Shown here: positions 1 through 11,195 of the stretch, piece by piece
Numbering within the stretch: the stretch's first letter is position 1
Layout of the letters: every line of letters starts with the position of its first letter
Assembly (NCBI GenBank): GCA_018873225.1
Contig: JAEILZ010000001.1
Span: forward strand, 6,200,001 to 6,264,000
Origin: [Phialemoniopsis] sp. UDSM-2020
Taxonomy: Eukaryota; Ascomycota; Sordariomycetes; Thyridiales; Thyridiaceae
DNA: 64,000 nt
Direction of reading: 5' to 3'
Notes under the pieces: model-generated
Databases searched by the model: none
Seen by the model: the letters and a program-made list of their open reading frames with translations, nothing else
What the model was told of the DNA's origin: nothing
Translations under genes and position numbers: made by a program

Positions 1-1219
1 ACGATGCGAGTACGTAATCCGATACTCTGAGATCTCGAACTACAACACTTGGAGGCTTGCGTCATGAGTTTCTTCCTGTTGTTACGTTTGAGAATATTTG
101 TTGCTTGCGCCTAGCGATCAGCGATGAAACTCTGTAGGCAATGAAGTCTACGTCAATAAATAAACCAAACCACGTCACCATAATCATGTCGAAAATAACG
201 AGTGTATCAATTGGAGCAGCTTAGCGATACGATTTCTGAACGTGCACCCTCAAGTGGATGACAGATTAGTTGACGGTTTGCCTTCGCGATGTGCGTCGAT
301 TCATAACTGATCAGCCAGGGTTATGCCACTACCTAGGCGCAGATGGATTATCAAGACGGGATGTCGCCAAACGACGTGGATCGCGAAGATCGTATGCTGC
401 AGCAAGATGCGGATCCTAAGGATGAATAGGGTTGGGTCGAAAGCTGAACGCCGATTGAGGATATTTCTGCATGCGTACTCATTGATCTGGTTCAACATCT
501 TTTCCGATGCCAGGAACGGCAAATTCTTGTTGTCAATCCCTGTCCTCATACGTCGTTAAGGGATCGAGTTCACAAAAATGAATGGTTTGGTATCTCGGTC
601 GTATGTTTAATAAAGCCATCTTGAAACGAAATGTGTCAAAGTCGAAGCTGTGACGTCTCTGTCAAAATGATGCCCTTTTGGGACGATTGCCAAGTTACGG
701 GTCGTCGGTGTTTCTATTTCAATCCCATAACAAGCAAATGGGCCGCATGCATGCCGAATTGAGTCCGGTTCTGCGGCGCAGGATTTTTGGATCTGATCTA
801 CACTGGACTTCGTCGTTGTTACTGCATGATGAATCGATATTTTAGGCACATGGAAAGTAAAATATGCTGTTCTGGGCATAAAGTTCAAGGCCAGGCTTTT
901 GATCATCGCGACAAAATAGTAGCAAGGAGTTTCTTGCGACACAGTTCTAGCCCGACTCTGGAATCTTCGCTGCCCACGTGGATTGCCATGCCCTACATGT
1001 GTGGTCAATGGGATTCTATGCACAATTGAGGAACAGACTCCTTTGACAGGTTATTCAAAGTATTTAAGACTGCCCAAAGGACGGGCAAAGGTCAAGTCAG
1101 ACATCAGAGCAAAGACACAGCAGCCCAAACATTGCATCAATTTTCTCCATTTCCGTACATTGCATCATCGACTATTTGAAAAACACAACGAATATCGAAC
1201 TAAGCAAGCTTACAACAAA
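1..1219. other. Intergenic region upstream of the secreted-protein gene
   Basis: No convincing gene. Open frames here are short and overlap on both strands. An 18-bp motif, GGGTTATGCCACTACCTA, lies at 318-335 and recurs exactly at 11178-11195. A TATA-like TATTTAA lies at 1061-1067, about 160 bp before the next start codon, and may serve that gene. Confidence 0.5.
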
Positions 1220-1864
1220 ATGAAGTTCACCACCGCGGTTGCCATCTTTTCCCTAAGCAGCAGCGTGCTCGCCTTCCCCACGGAGCCGCTCGACGACTCG
1301 CTCGAGGTCGGCAACTACGAGTCTCGTGATGTACCGGACCTGCCTTTCGAATCTCTGGAGGAACGGGATGAGTTCGACTTTCCGGATGAGTTTGTCGATG
1401 ACCATGCTCTAGACGCCCGTGCCGAAGAGCAGAAGCCCAATGAGAACTCGGACCAGAAGCCAAAGGACAACAAGCCCCAGGATGGTATCAACAAGAATCT
1501 CGTCTGGGGCCTGCGGCTCGAGAGGAAGCCCGGCAACGCCGGTGGCGATGACAAGACTGCCAAGCCCAACTGGGTCACCTGGGTTGCCGCCGAGAAGGGC
1601 TGCGACGCCAAGCCCCACGCCTTTGGAGAGAACATGTGTGGCAAGAAGTTCAATTTCCCGGGCACGCAGCTCCAGCTCAAGTTTGACGGCTGCAAGAAGA
1701 CTGGTGGGAAGGCTGGTGAGGCGGGTGACCCGACCAGGGTTCTCAAGTGGCAGGGCGGCGCCGTCCTCAAGAACTGCAAGCCGGCTGTTCCCAAGGATCT
1801 TCAGATCATCCGGTGCGGAAACTATGATCTTATCCAGCAGGGCGTTTGCACCATGGCCAAGTAG
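1220..1864 (+). CDS. Small secreted cysteine-containing protein (candidate effector)
   Basis: Single-exon gene of 214 residues with no enzyme family I recognise. Residues 1-18 (MKFTTAVAIFSLSSSVLA) form a typical signal peptide with a likely cut before FPTEP. An acidic, low-complexity region rich in D, E and K follows to about residue 95. The C-terminal half carries six cysteines and looks like a compact disulfide-bonded domain. I see no Kex2 (KR or RR) site, transmembrane segment or GPI signal. The frame stays open upstream to 983, but the signal peptide identifies 1220 as the start. The acidic segment before a six-cysteine domain suggests a pro-region. Secretion is well supported; an effector role is inference. 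Confidence 0.8.
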   Translation: MKFTTAVAIFSLSSSVLAFPTEPLDDSLEVGNYESRDVPDLPFESLEERDEFDFPDEFVDDHALDARAEEQKPNENSDQKPKDNKPQDGINKNLVWGLRLERKPGNAGGDDKTAKPNWVTWVAAEKGCDAKPHAFGENMCGKKFNFPGTQLQLKFDGCKKTGGKAGEAGDPTRVLKWQGGAVLKNCKPAVPKDLQIIRCGNYDLIQQGVCTMAK

Positions 1865-2141
1865 TCGAGGACTGTACGATTGGTAGTCACATGTCAAAGA
1901 TGGGTTTCCGCATTGGGCTGCGAAGGGGGGTTTTCACAATCGTTAACATTGGGGTGATGTCCCATAAACTAGACATTCTCTTATCTATTCTCATTAGTTT
2001 GAATTGTTATATGCCCCTGGCCAGGGCCGCAAGAAGCAACAAGTATCTAACAACGACACCAACACCTGATCATACATCCCGTACCCTGACCGGCCGGTAG
2101 TGATCGCATTGGTGACTTGCCACCCGAACTTGCCTGAATCT

Positions 2142-3810
2142 CTACGCCTTCTCTACCATAGCCGTCCCAGCCTTCTCATCCGCATCGAGCTGCGCGCCCT
2201 CGGCGTTCTGCCTAAAGTCCTGGTCCTCGGCGCGCAGCTCCTCCATGATGGTCCTGTTGGCCTTGCGCACAGGCTTGACGCCGAACAGCCGGTCCATGGC
2301 CTCGAGCGGGATCGACTTGGTCTCGGGGATGGTGAAGAAGACAAAGATCACAGAGATCATCATGATGCTGGCGAAGAAGAAGTAGACGCCGTAGCCCATG
2401 GTCAGGAACATCTGCGGCGTGAAGCGCGAGATGATAAAGTTCCAGAACCAGTTGTTGGCGGCGGCCGAGGCCTGGCCGATGGAGCGCGTGTTCTGGTCAA
2501 ACATCTCCGAGTTGAGCACCCACGGCGTGCCGTTCCACGAGGGCGTGTAGAAGGCGGTCCAGAGGTAGAAGAAGAACATGGCTGCGATGCCGCCGGGGGA
2601 CAGGCCGTCGGTCGACGATGTGTGTGTCCCCGCGATCTTGATGTAGGCGCCGATGAACCACATGCATAGGGATCCTCCGATGGCGCCGATGAAGAGGAGA
2701 CGACGTCGGCCGAGGTGGTCCACCAGGTAGAGAAGCCACACGAAGGTGATGCACGTCTTGACCACACCAAAGATGCCAGTCGTGAGGAAACCAGTGTTGG
2801 TGCCGGTGATGCCGATGCTCTTGAAGACAGTCGGGCTGTAGTAGTTGATGGCGTTGATACCCGAGCCGTTCTGGAAGAGGAAGAGCATGCCGCCGAGGAA
2901 GAATCGCCACTGCACGGCAGGCTGCTTCAAGGCGCGGAAGGGCTTCCAGAAACCGGCACCCATCTCACTTGTGAAGCGTTCGATGTCTTGATCGATGTAT
3001 TGGACCTCCTCGACCATGTAGATGTCGGTTGGTTCGAGCTTACGAATCCAGCAGAGGACTTTCATGGCCTCTTCTCGCCTTCCCTTGAGGAAGAGCCAAC
3101 GGGGAGACTCCTTCAGCCAGATTGCCCCAATCAGAAGTATACCAGCCGGAATCAGTTGCACAGCGAATGGGATGATCCATTGCTTGTGGCTGGATGGCAT
3201 CGTTGTGCTCACGCCATAGTTGATCCAGAAGCCAACCAGGCCACCGATTTGCCAGCCAAGTTCGTAAATACCGACGAGTCTTCCGCGAATTGCTGGGGGT
3301 GCGATCTCCGAAATGTAGATGGGGACCACTGGTGAGATGTTAGTCTATGGTCAAGGACATGGGGATGTTTCGAGGTCACTTACAGTTTGATGCAGCGCCA
3401 ACGCCAACGCCTGCCAGCACACGGCCTCCAATGATAGGGCCAATGCCTCGCTCCCCATTGGCAGCAAGCATGATACCAGCTCCCACAAGGAAGAGGAGGT
3501 CGAAGATGATGAGCGACTTGCGTCGACCGAGATAGTAGCTAGAGGCATAGGCAAACAGACTACCAAAGAAGGCACCGGCTTGGTATACTGAGACGATGTT
3601 TGAGGAGAGAAGGGCTCGGCCCTCGTCGTTGTAGGAATCGAATTTGAACTCGCTCTTGAAGGACGGCAGGGCCAGTGTCGTGCCAATGAACGCCGAGTCG
3701 TAACCAATCGTGCAAGCTGCGAAGGATGCAATGATTGCACAGGCGTACACTCGCCAGTTGTACACCGCACTCGGCGTTGGCCTGTCTTCGTGGAGTGTCA
3801 AGAGCGTCAT
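2142..3810 (-). CDS. qutD: Quinate permease (MFS sugar porter family, QutD/qa-y type)
   Basis: Two exons, 3384..3810 and 2142..3328, joined in frame across a GTAAGT..CACCAG intron; 537 residues. It imports quinate across the plasma membrane for the quinate/shikimate catabolic pathway. The N-terminus (MTLLTLHEDRPTPSAVYNW) and GYDSAFIGTTLALPSF match the fungal quinate permease family closely. Sugar-porter hallmarks follow: LGRRKS after TM2, KESPRWLFLKGRREEA in the central loop, DHLGRRRLLFIG, and PETKSIPLEAMDRLF after TM12. The ATG at 3810 is chosen because it starts exactly at the family N-terminus; the frame extends 18 codons further. A Zn2Cys6 regulator and two enzymes lie upstream, but no other quinate-pathway enzymes are in the window. 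Substrate is inferred from family similarity. Confidence 0.92.
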
Positions 3811-4588
3811 GTTGATGAAGACGAAAAGCACCAATGAGTTGAAAAAGAAACCGCTGATGTGCAAGCTCGTGCGTGTCGAGGATGGTGGTGCAACAAGTTC
3901 AAGTTGACTACTGTCGTTGCTTCATCCTCACTTCATATATGTGACTGGGGTTCAAGAAAGCGCGTCTTGATCCGAAACTGAGCAATCAAAAGGAATGCAT
4001 TTTGCAGCTTTGTGACCTGGAAAAGTTCTCTCCCCACGGGGCCCCCCAAGTACCGACCCCAATGCCGCTTGCCGCGCCCTTTACGAGTCCTCCGTGCCTA
4101 CGCCAGCCAGGTCACAAAGGTCTAAATCGGGTCTTGTATCGTGCTAGCGACTCTAGTGCCGGCGATGCCTAGGTTGCGAGTGGGATGGTGCGGCTCAAGG
4201 GCGTTGCATTGGGGGACCCGAGGCTGGGAGAATGCTTATCCAGGTGGCGGCGTCTCGGGCACACCCGCAAGTGGATTGCGCATCGAGCTAGGATTGGCCT
4301 AGATCCCCCATCTGCCTCGAATCGACTTATCCGAGGGGTCGAAGCAGCATCGTGACATTTTCCAATTACTGATTGGAACATTCAATCGATTTGCTGTCGT
4401 CTTGGAAGTGACCGGATTGTCCCAGTCTCGCAGCCATGGATTTCGGCATGGCAAGGACCAGTTCCGGCAAAACAAACCTATGATCAATTCCATTCGTGTT
4501 CAGCGTCGAGAAAGCAACAGACTCGAGAATTCGACATCCCAGCGGTGACGAGGGACAAGTCAGGTTGCCGCTATCAAAGAGACCTCCC
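3811..4588. promoter_or_regulatory. Promoter region of the quinate permease
   Basis: 778 bp between the permease start and the 3' end of the regulator gene, both transcribed leftward. It should hold the permease promoter and the regulator terminator. I see no extra coding frame that resembles a gene and no clear repeat. Confidence 0.5.
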
Positions 4589-6413
4589 CTATAAAACCAC
4601 CTCTCGCTTGATATCTCTCATCACATCCAGCCAATGCGGACAGCTTAAGATGGATTGCGAACTGTCATATGCTTGCCACACAGCCTGAACAAGCTGCAGC
4701 ATACCGCTGCACGTCTTCTCTGGTAGCACTTGTTGGTAGCCGCGGAGGCGATCCAAGATGAAGGTTCTGGCCCTGCAGACATTCCGGAGTGTTGTCGTGG
4801 AAGGAAGAGTCGTTTCGACTGTCGTCTGCGAGATGACTGGCGTCATCTCATGACACGTATAGTCTTGTGCCGTCGTTTGCTGAGAAGTCTCTGGTAGATG
4901 TAGACCAACAGCCGCTGAGAGGTACAAGACGCGGTGTATAGACCTCGATGCCGAGCCTGCTGGGATTAGCCCAAGCATATCGACAAGGAGAAAGGCTAAT
5001 GCAAGAGCTGAATCTCCGGGGGTCTGCAGCCTTGCGCTGAACATGGTTGCAGGTTCTAGGTCTGGCAAAGGCAACTGCAGTTGGCCAAATGTCAGATTTA
5101 AGTGCAAGAGTGCAGCCAGACGATACGCTTCTGCTGTCCGGACCAGATGCGCGACGGGGGTGGTCTCGTCTCTAGTCTGGACGGGGAACCCCTGTTCGAT
5201 CTCCTTGCGTATGAGCCCATCAAAGTCCATCGCCAGCAGCTGATTCTGTAAGCTGTGCGCGAGTTGTGTGTCCTCCTCCGTCGGCATATTTTTCCGCTCG
5301 TGAACGGCGCAACATAAGGACAGCACCCGACCAAATATGTGTATGACCTCGTTTGATACGCCGCACCAAGAATTAGGCCGCGTCCCCATTAATTTCTGGC
5401 CAGAATCATGTGGCAGCGGCCCATGTATCAGAGGATCAACAGCATCCTCAACTGACTGGTGTGCCGCCTGGCTTGAGGCGCTGTCTTGTGGCTCGTCTCG
5501 GTTGGGTCCTGTGCAAGTGACTCGCTTCCGTTCCGCCAGGGTGGCACACATTTCCCAGTAGGCCAGCGCCTGGCAGAGGTACGAGTAGAACAACGCATCA
5601 GATGCCGTTACTTCTCGTTTCCACACGGATAGTAGCTCGCGAGCGATCTCAAGCAAAGGCAGTCGGCGGAGGATGATGCTCGAGGTGATCCACAGGGAAG
5701 AACTCCCCAGCATAACAATGGCGAATACCAGATCCACAGTGATTCTAGGTGATGGCGTTGGCCTCCGTACCCGAACGAGTGCTTGCTCAATAGCATCGAT
5801 AGCTTCAGCTGCCAAAATATCAGGTGATGACTGAGGGTCGTGCGAGTCGACTGCGAGGCAGGCGGCGGCCATGGCTTGCATAGACAAGAAAACAGGCCTC
5901 GAGGTGCTCCAGTTGCTCCGAGCAAGACGTCGATTGTAGTTGATCTCGGAGTCGAACGTGGAAATGAAGGGGCAGATATGGCGGAACCAGTATTCAATCA
6001 GTCGCGTGGGACCATGAGTTAGACTATCCAAGCCATGAGGCACCGCCGGCGGAGGGACTTGGGACGTCGCGTATTTGAAATATTCATCACTCCTGTCTTC
6101 CACATGACTGCCATCGGTGTCGGCTGCACTTCCTGCATGTGATGCCCGGTCTGGCACGTTTGATTGAAAACGCTCGTGCTTTGCTGACCAGCGAAGTTCC
6201 CTCTGGAACCCGGGACATGGACGGCCAATCCTCATACAGTTCTTGCAAGCCGGTCGTCTCCCGTCGCATTTGACCTGTCTGGGTCAGCAGCAATTTTCAT
6301 GGAGTGCACAAAGATAGATCGCGACATACCCGTCTGCTCTTACACTGTGCACACCCTTCCCGGCTCTTGGACGTCTTACGCCGGGTGCGATCCGGATCGG
6401 CGACATGTAACAT
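4589..6413 (-). CDS. Zn(II)2Cys6 transcription factor with Fungal_trans_2-like domain
   Basis: Two exons, 6330..6413 and 4589..6274; 589 residues. The intron (GTATGT..ACAG) splits the zinc cluster: exon 1 supplies GCAQCKSRR and exon 2 VKCDGRRPACKNC and RIGRPC, giving C-x2-C-x6-C-x5-C-x2-C-x6-C. A TAA two codons before the ATG at 6413 fixes the start. The rest is helical and fits the regulatory domain of the Fungal_trans_2 class (for example LIEYWFRHICPFISTFDSE). The zinc cluster is missed if the large exon is read alone. It sits between the quinate permease and a dioxygenase, both on the same strand, so it is a candidate local regulator of them. Targets are unknown. Confidence 0.9.
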
Positions 6414-6644
6414 TGCTTACATCGAGGACAAATAATCATGTGATATAACAAAAATGGAGTGAGGTGGGTGATGAATGAAGTTGAGGTTCTCTGACGTTTC
6501 GCTTTTTCTTCCCCGTTAAAGTCTTGATTAAGTGGGGCTCGGGAGTTGTTAGTGGGCCTTTGCTGCGTCAAGTCTCGCCTCACACAGGCTCAGGACCTCT
6601 TCTAGCTTCTGGAGTTCCATCTTCGGATTTGCTTGCATTGCTAT

Positions 6645-8166
6645 CTATTGGCTATCTTGAGGTATTTTATTCGCAAATCTCTGCTGAAGCACTCGCAGCT
6701 TGCTGTAGTACGGATCCTGGTCGACATAGGTACCCCTCAACCACCGAGGCTTGCCCACATCCGCCATGTCAAAGGCTCTCCTCGAGTGTAGGGTCCTCGT
6801 GTTGTCAAATAAAACGCACTCTCCAGGCTTCATCTTCCTTTCGTACAGATACGAGGGACGCTGCAGGAGGGCGTTGAACTTGACAGCTGCCCTGTGCCAC
6901 TTCTCTACCTTGTCGTTCAGCACGTCCAGTGCTGTCCGTCCCGACTTCGTGTCTTGATCTCGTTCCAAAGCATACTGGTCGGCTGAGAAAGGTGCGAGGA
7001 ACGGGGGACCCCAGTTAATCTTGTCCAAGCGATCTACTAGTATATGCTCGGTCGATATTGGCTTGCCCTCAGCAGCGCTCTGAACTTTCTTGGCACGGAT
7101 GTAGTCACTGACATTCTCGTACACGGTGTCGCCGATTCGTAGTGGGAGCAGGCCTATGACTGGTTTCGTTGTGCGGTAGATGTTGTCGGCGGGGTGATTG
7201 TAGTGATAGTTGACAGGGACTGTGGAGAGCGTTCGGAATGCATCCTCATCCGCATGGAACAGGTCGACTGCAGCCCTGAACGCATCCGCAAAGACACTAG
7301 CCCCTCCGGACGAGGCAGACTGGATGCAATGTAGCAGCTGGACGCGCGGTGGCTCTTGAAAGTACAGGAGATCCGTGTGGAAGCCCAAGTCGTGGGAGGT
7401 ATACGCAGCGTTGATGGCCTGTGGGACGGTGCGGACTGCAAGCGAGACAGGTCAGTCATTGCCAGGATAGATACAACAAAGAAAGCTCATAAACAGACGC
7501 ACCATCCCAAGTGTGGCCATAGAATGTGTCCTTGATCGGCCCGATCCTAGTTGCAATTGTCGCCAGCGATGTTTCAAGGCCTGGGATATCCTTGACAAAG
7601 GCTAGTCCATGGGTACGCAGCTGCTTGATGAGTTCGTACAAGGGTTTGTCATTCTCCATATAGGCGGCATAGTCGTAGTCTGGTAGATCCAAGGCCTCTT
7701 CAGTCCACAGCACCTGCGCTGGAAAGACTTCTTCCACGGTGCCAGACGGCGATCCTGACGTTTGAAGATTTTTCAGTGTCTGCAGATCCAATGTCGTAGT
7801 ATGCTCAGCGGTGTAGTTCTGCACGTCGTTCTTCCACCGGATGGTGACGGTCCCAGTCGAGGCATCGACATTGACGCTGCGTGCTTCGATGTCCATTGGT
7901 ATGTCGGCGACAGAGAAGAGTCTTTGATTTGTGGACTCATGGACACACTGCGGACACTGACACGAATCTCGCAGGAGGACGGCCGAGTACTCAACGGGCT
8001 GCTGGTCGACATTGACTTGTACCGTGGATGCCTTGGGCCGCTGTGAGGGATGGGTCGTGGTAGTCTCGTTGGTGGCAGTCGCATGGTAGTGTTGTCTGGA
8101 GGAAGCTTGCGAGAAGCTCACGGGCATCGAAATCCTTGGACACGGTCTAAGAGTAGCCTGCGACAT
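6645..8166 (-). CDS. Gamma-butyrobetaine dioxygenase-like 2-oxoglutarate/Fe(II) oxygenase
   Basis: Two exons, 7503..8166 and 6645..7435; 484 residues. It belongs to the BBOX/TMLH branch of the TauD family, which hydroxylates gamma-butyrobetaine or trimethyllysine in carnitine biosynthesis using Fe(II), O2 and 2-oxoglutarate. The N-terminal domain has the cysteine motif LLRDSCQCPQC (about residues 64-75), typical of the zinc-binding lobe of BBOX enzymes. The catalytic domain shows the iron-binding HTD (GFHTDLLYF, about 242) and distal histidine in TRTLHSRRAF (about 437), then a basic WLRGTY for 2-oxoglutarate. The N-terminus is rich in S, R and T and acid-poor, compatible with mitochondrial import. 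Carnitine synthesis is the default guess; a catabolic role on a related quaternary amine is possible. Confidence 0.87.
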
Positions 8167-9000
8167 GTCAACCTCCTTGCAGCTTGCAGATTATCAAGTC
8201 TTCCGGAATAACGTACGCTCTGTGAATGAACCGCTCCTGGCAGGCGGCAACTTGAGTGGGGTGGCAGAGATGACAGCCCTCGTCTCAGATGGGCACTTCC
8301 AATGCCGGATCGCACCGCCTTTGTCACAACGCGTTTGCACATAACGACCATGTTGGACTACCGCAGAGAGTCGAGAGATGCCAGACACTAACAAGACGGG
8401 CAGCGACTGCAAATAAGATCTCACAGCAATCGGCAAGGGGCGACCATCGTATTAAGTACCTCCACCAAGGCCAAGAGCAATGATTGTGTGCCACATCCGA
8501 GAGTTCTTGACGCAATCCCTCGGCATGAAAACAGGCTCAGTAAAGTCAAGCCGTTGTTTTGCTTCTCTCACAACGCCACGAGGTCTTCACATGGGACGCT
8601 TTGGGTGGGTCTGGCTGTGCAACTAAATGCCTCCGAGGCCACGCTACGACCGTTCTTGGACAAAAAGTGCGACGTGTGCATATTGTGGATCTTCGGCACG
8701 GGAAGATGGAGCATTAAATCGCAGCTAGACGATGCACGTCTCGTACATGCCTACCGAACATGGCAAAGTGCTGGCGTACTAGCATGGACATCCCCAACGC
8801 CAGTGAGGCTTGAAGGCGGCACCGACTTACAACAGTGACGTTGGTAATCAGTGTGACTGTGACTCGTCTTTTGAAAGAGCAAAGACCACTTGAACCCAGG
8901 AAACAGTTTTTCTTCTCCAACTTCTTTTTCTCGTGCAACTTCTACTGCGTCCCTGTGTTTCAAATCCTCCCGATCAGTCATCTATACATCCAACTTCAAA
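8167..9000. promoter_or_regulatory. Divergent promoter between dioxygenase and class II aldolase genes
   Basis: 834 bp separating two divergent starts, so the dioxygenase and the aldolase may be co-regulated. A pyrimidine-rich stretch at about 8905-8950, shortly before the ATG at 9001, resembles the CT-rich leaders of expressed fungal genes. No tandem element like that of the 40-60 kb cluster is seen. Confidence 0.5.
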
Positions 9001-10111
9001 ATGGCTCCAGCTGCCCATTCCGACGAAGCAGGTCAACATCAACCGGCTGGGAAGACTCCGCTACAGCTCATATCACAGGGACCATGTCTTCCAGGCATCC
9101 CCAAGCATCCTACCTTTGCGGCTCAGAGGCAATGGCTCCTGGAGCAGATGGCTTTGGCCTTTCGAGTCTTTGCCCGTAAGGGATACACCGACGGCATGGC
9201 CGGCCACATCTCCGTGCGGGACCCGGAGAATCCGCACACATTCTGGACGGTAAGACGAGATGGGGTTGAACGTGCAAGACAGTTCATCGTTATTGTAACT
9301 TCATGCTAACGCATGTGGCTTTTAGAACCCGCTAGCAGTTCATTTCGGACTTCTGAAGGTGAGCGACATGGTTCTGGTCGATTACAATGGCATGCCCATC
9401 GGTGGTAAGTTCTCCCGTTACAGCCAAGCACGACTACCTGGTAGTTCTGTGCTGATCATGCTCAGGCAACATGAGCAAGCCGGCGAATGCCGCAGGGTTT
9501 TTGATTCATAGCGCTGTTCACAAAGCTCGGCCGGATGTCGTGGCTGCATGTCATACCCATAGCCCTCATGGCATGGCCTGGAGCGCCTTTGGGCAGCCTT
9601 TGGAGATGCTCACCCAGGACGCAGCATATCTATATGGTGAAGCACAGGCAGTGTACAAGGTACGACTTGCTTGAATCCAGAGCTACTCCCACCATTGTAT
9701 GCTAATAGCAAGCTACAGGAATTTGGAGGAGTAGTTTTGACTGAGGAGGAAGGTGACCGAATCGGTGCTGCTCTTGGTATGTCCACCAGCCCAAATCCTG
9801 ATATGATCTAGTACTAATCTTTGTCTTTAGGACCCAAGGGCAAGGCGATGATTCTGCAGAACCACGGTCTGCTCACCGTCGGGACAACTGTAGAAGAGGC
9901 GTGTTTCCTGATGACACTCATGGAGCGCGCCTGTCAGTGTCAACTCGCCGCCGACGCAGCCGCGGCAAATGGCTTACGCAAGATCTACATCGCCGACAAG
10001 GACGCCAAGTATACCTTTCATAATTCGAGCGACCCGGAAACCTTGTATTGGGAAGGGCAGCCGGATTTGCAATATGAAGAATTCAAGTCTGGAGGCCAGC
10101 ACCGACTTTGA
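9001..10111 (+). CDS. Class II aldolase/adducin-domain protein
   Basis: Five exons: 9001..9249, 9326..9404, 9466..9659, 9719..9776 and 9831..10111; 286 residues. The family includes fuculose/ribulose-phosphate aldolases and epimerases plus many fungal paralogues of unknown substrate. Features include [14 protein letters not shown] in the N-terminal substrate loop, the metal-ligand segment CHTHSPHG (about residue 137) and the downstream NHGLLT histidine, as in zinc-dependent class II aldolases. The exons join at phases 0, 1, 0 and 1 with standard GT-AG introns. It starts divergently from the dioxygenase gene. The reaction cannot be assigned; cytosolic cleavage or decarboxylation of a small sugar-like acid is plausible. 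Confidence 0.88.
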
Positions 10112-11192
10112 ACTTGGTCTCGCCAAAGTGAACGAGGCCGGTTCAAAAAAGATTCTCCCATAAACATCCTTTAGATGGCCCATACACTGTCCTCAGAAAA
10201 GATGATTGCTCATGTCAAAGTTCCTCACAATACTCCACAGAAGTGACGATATGCGCAATACTAAGTTCATCCTGGCTCGGCCGTTGACTTTACACATCAC
10301 TCATGATGTTTCTCCTCCTGTAGAACGCCAGCACCATGTACCTTCCACTAGCCAAGGACAGCAATTCGATTACTTACTCGATTCAGTCCGGTGCCACATA
10401 ACGGCAGTCTCTCCAGGCGGTCGTTGCGTGCATCCCTGTACACCAAGGTTACTCGCGTGTGTTCGTTTTCAAGCCAGACTGTATTTAGCATGTATACACG
10501 TGACTGGCTCTTCAGGCATGCGAAGGAATTTCAGCTCTCCGTTGAAGAAACGGAGAAAACCCATGGGTACATATTGAGGTACCTTCGGGATCGGTTGTCT
10601 CACCTAGAGGCAGGCCGATTAAAATACCGTTGTGTACTCTGCCTTGCATATCAATACGGCCTGAAATACGAACATTGATACTCCCTTGCTGTACTTTATA
10701 TGACCAGCAAGACGTATATCAGCCGCGGGTAATGTGACCACGTTATGAAGTTCTGTTCGACGCCCAAAGTTCGCTAACGGGCTAGAGATATATACCAAGT
10801 TAACAGCACAATCTTCCACGTACGACCATAGATGGTAGAAAACTCGGGATCCCGTCCGCTCTCCCATAGATAAGCTGCCAATCGCTGAACTAGTACTCAG
10901 GTCGGTGACGACTGGGGAATCCTCGGTGTTGTACGTTTTTATTTTTGCATCATATCCCCTTTTTTTTGCGGGGAGCCTCGATTGTGCCGTTCTTTGTAGA
11001 GCCTACAATCAATGCACATGCACTTTTTGTCTGCAATATAGCCATAAAGCACGATCAACGAACATATCAAGTGCTTTATTTTTGATGTTCACTGTTTAGG
11101 TAGAGAGGAGAGGCCCACTTCGACTGCGAGCCATGTATTGCACTAATGATGTATCCACAGCCTCATGTTGAACTAGGGGGTTATGCCACTAC
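10112..11192. other. Intergenic region
   Basis: About 1.1 kb without a supportable gene; the longest frame (10206-10577) has no start context or recognisable features. The right edge carries the motif GGGTTATGCCACTACCTA (11178-11195), which overlaps the stop codon of the next gene and matches 318-335 exactly. Confidence 0.5.
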
Positions 11193-11195
11193 CTA
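11178..11195 (+). repeat. 18-bp dispersed motif, left copy flanking the orphan gene
   Basis: GGGTTATGCCACTACCTA. Identical to 318-335, and inverted relative to TAGGCAGTGGGATAACCC at 12585-12602 with 2 of 18 mismatches. Shorter relatives occur at 27140-27156 and 39296-39308. It may be a terminal repeat remnant of a small DNA element or a recurrent regulatory motif. Confidence 0.6.

Noticed and set aside
983..1219. Upstream extension of the secreted-protein frame
   Set aside because: The added residues are basic and unlike a signal peptide; the start at 1220 gives a clear signal sequence and lies downstream of the TATA-like box.
1315..1897. Leftward frames opposite the secreted-protein gene
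   Set aside because: Shadows caused by the GC-biased third positions of that gene.
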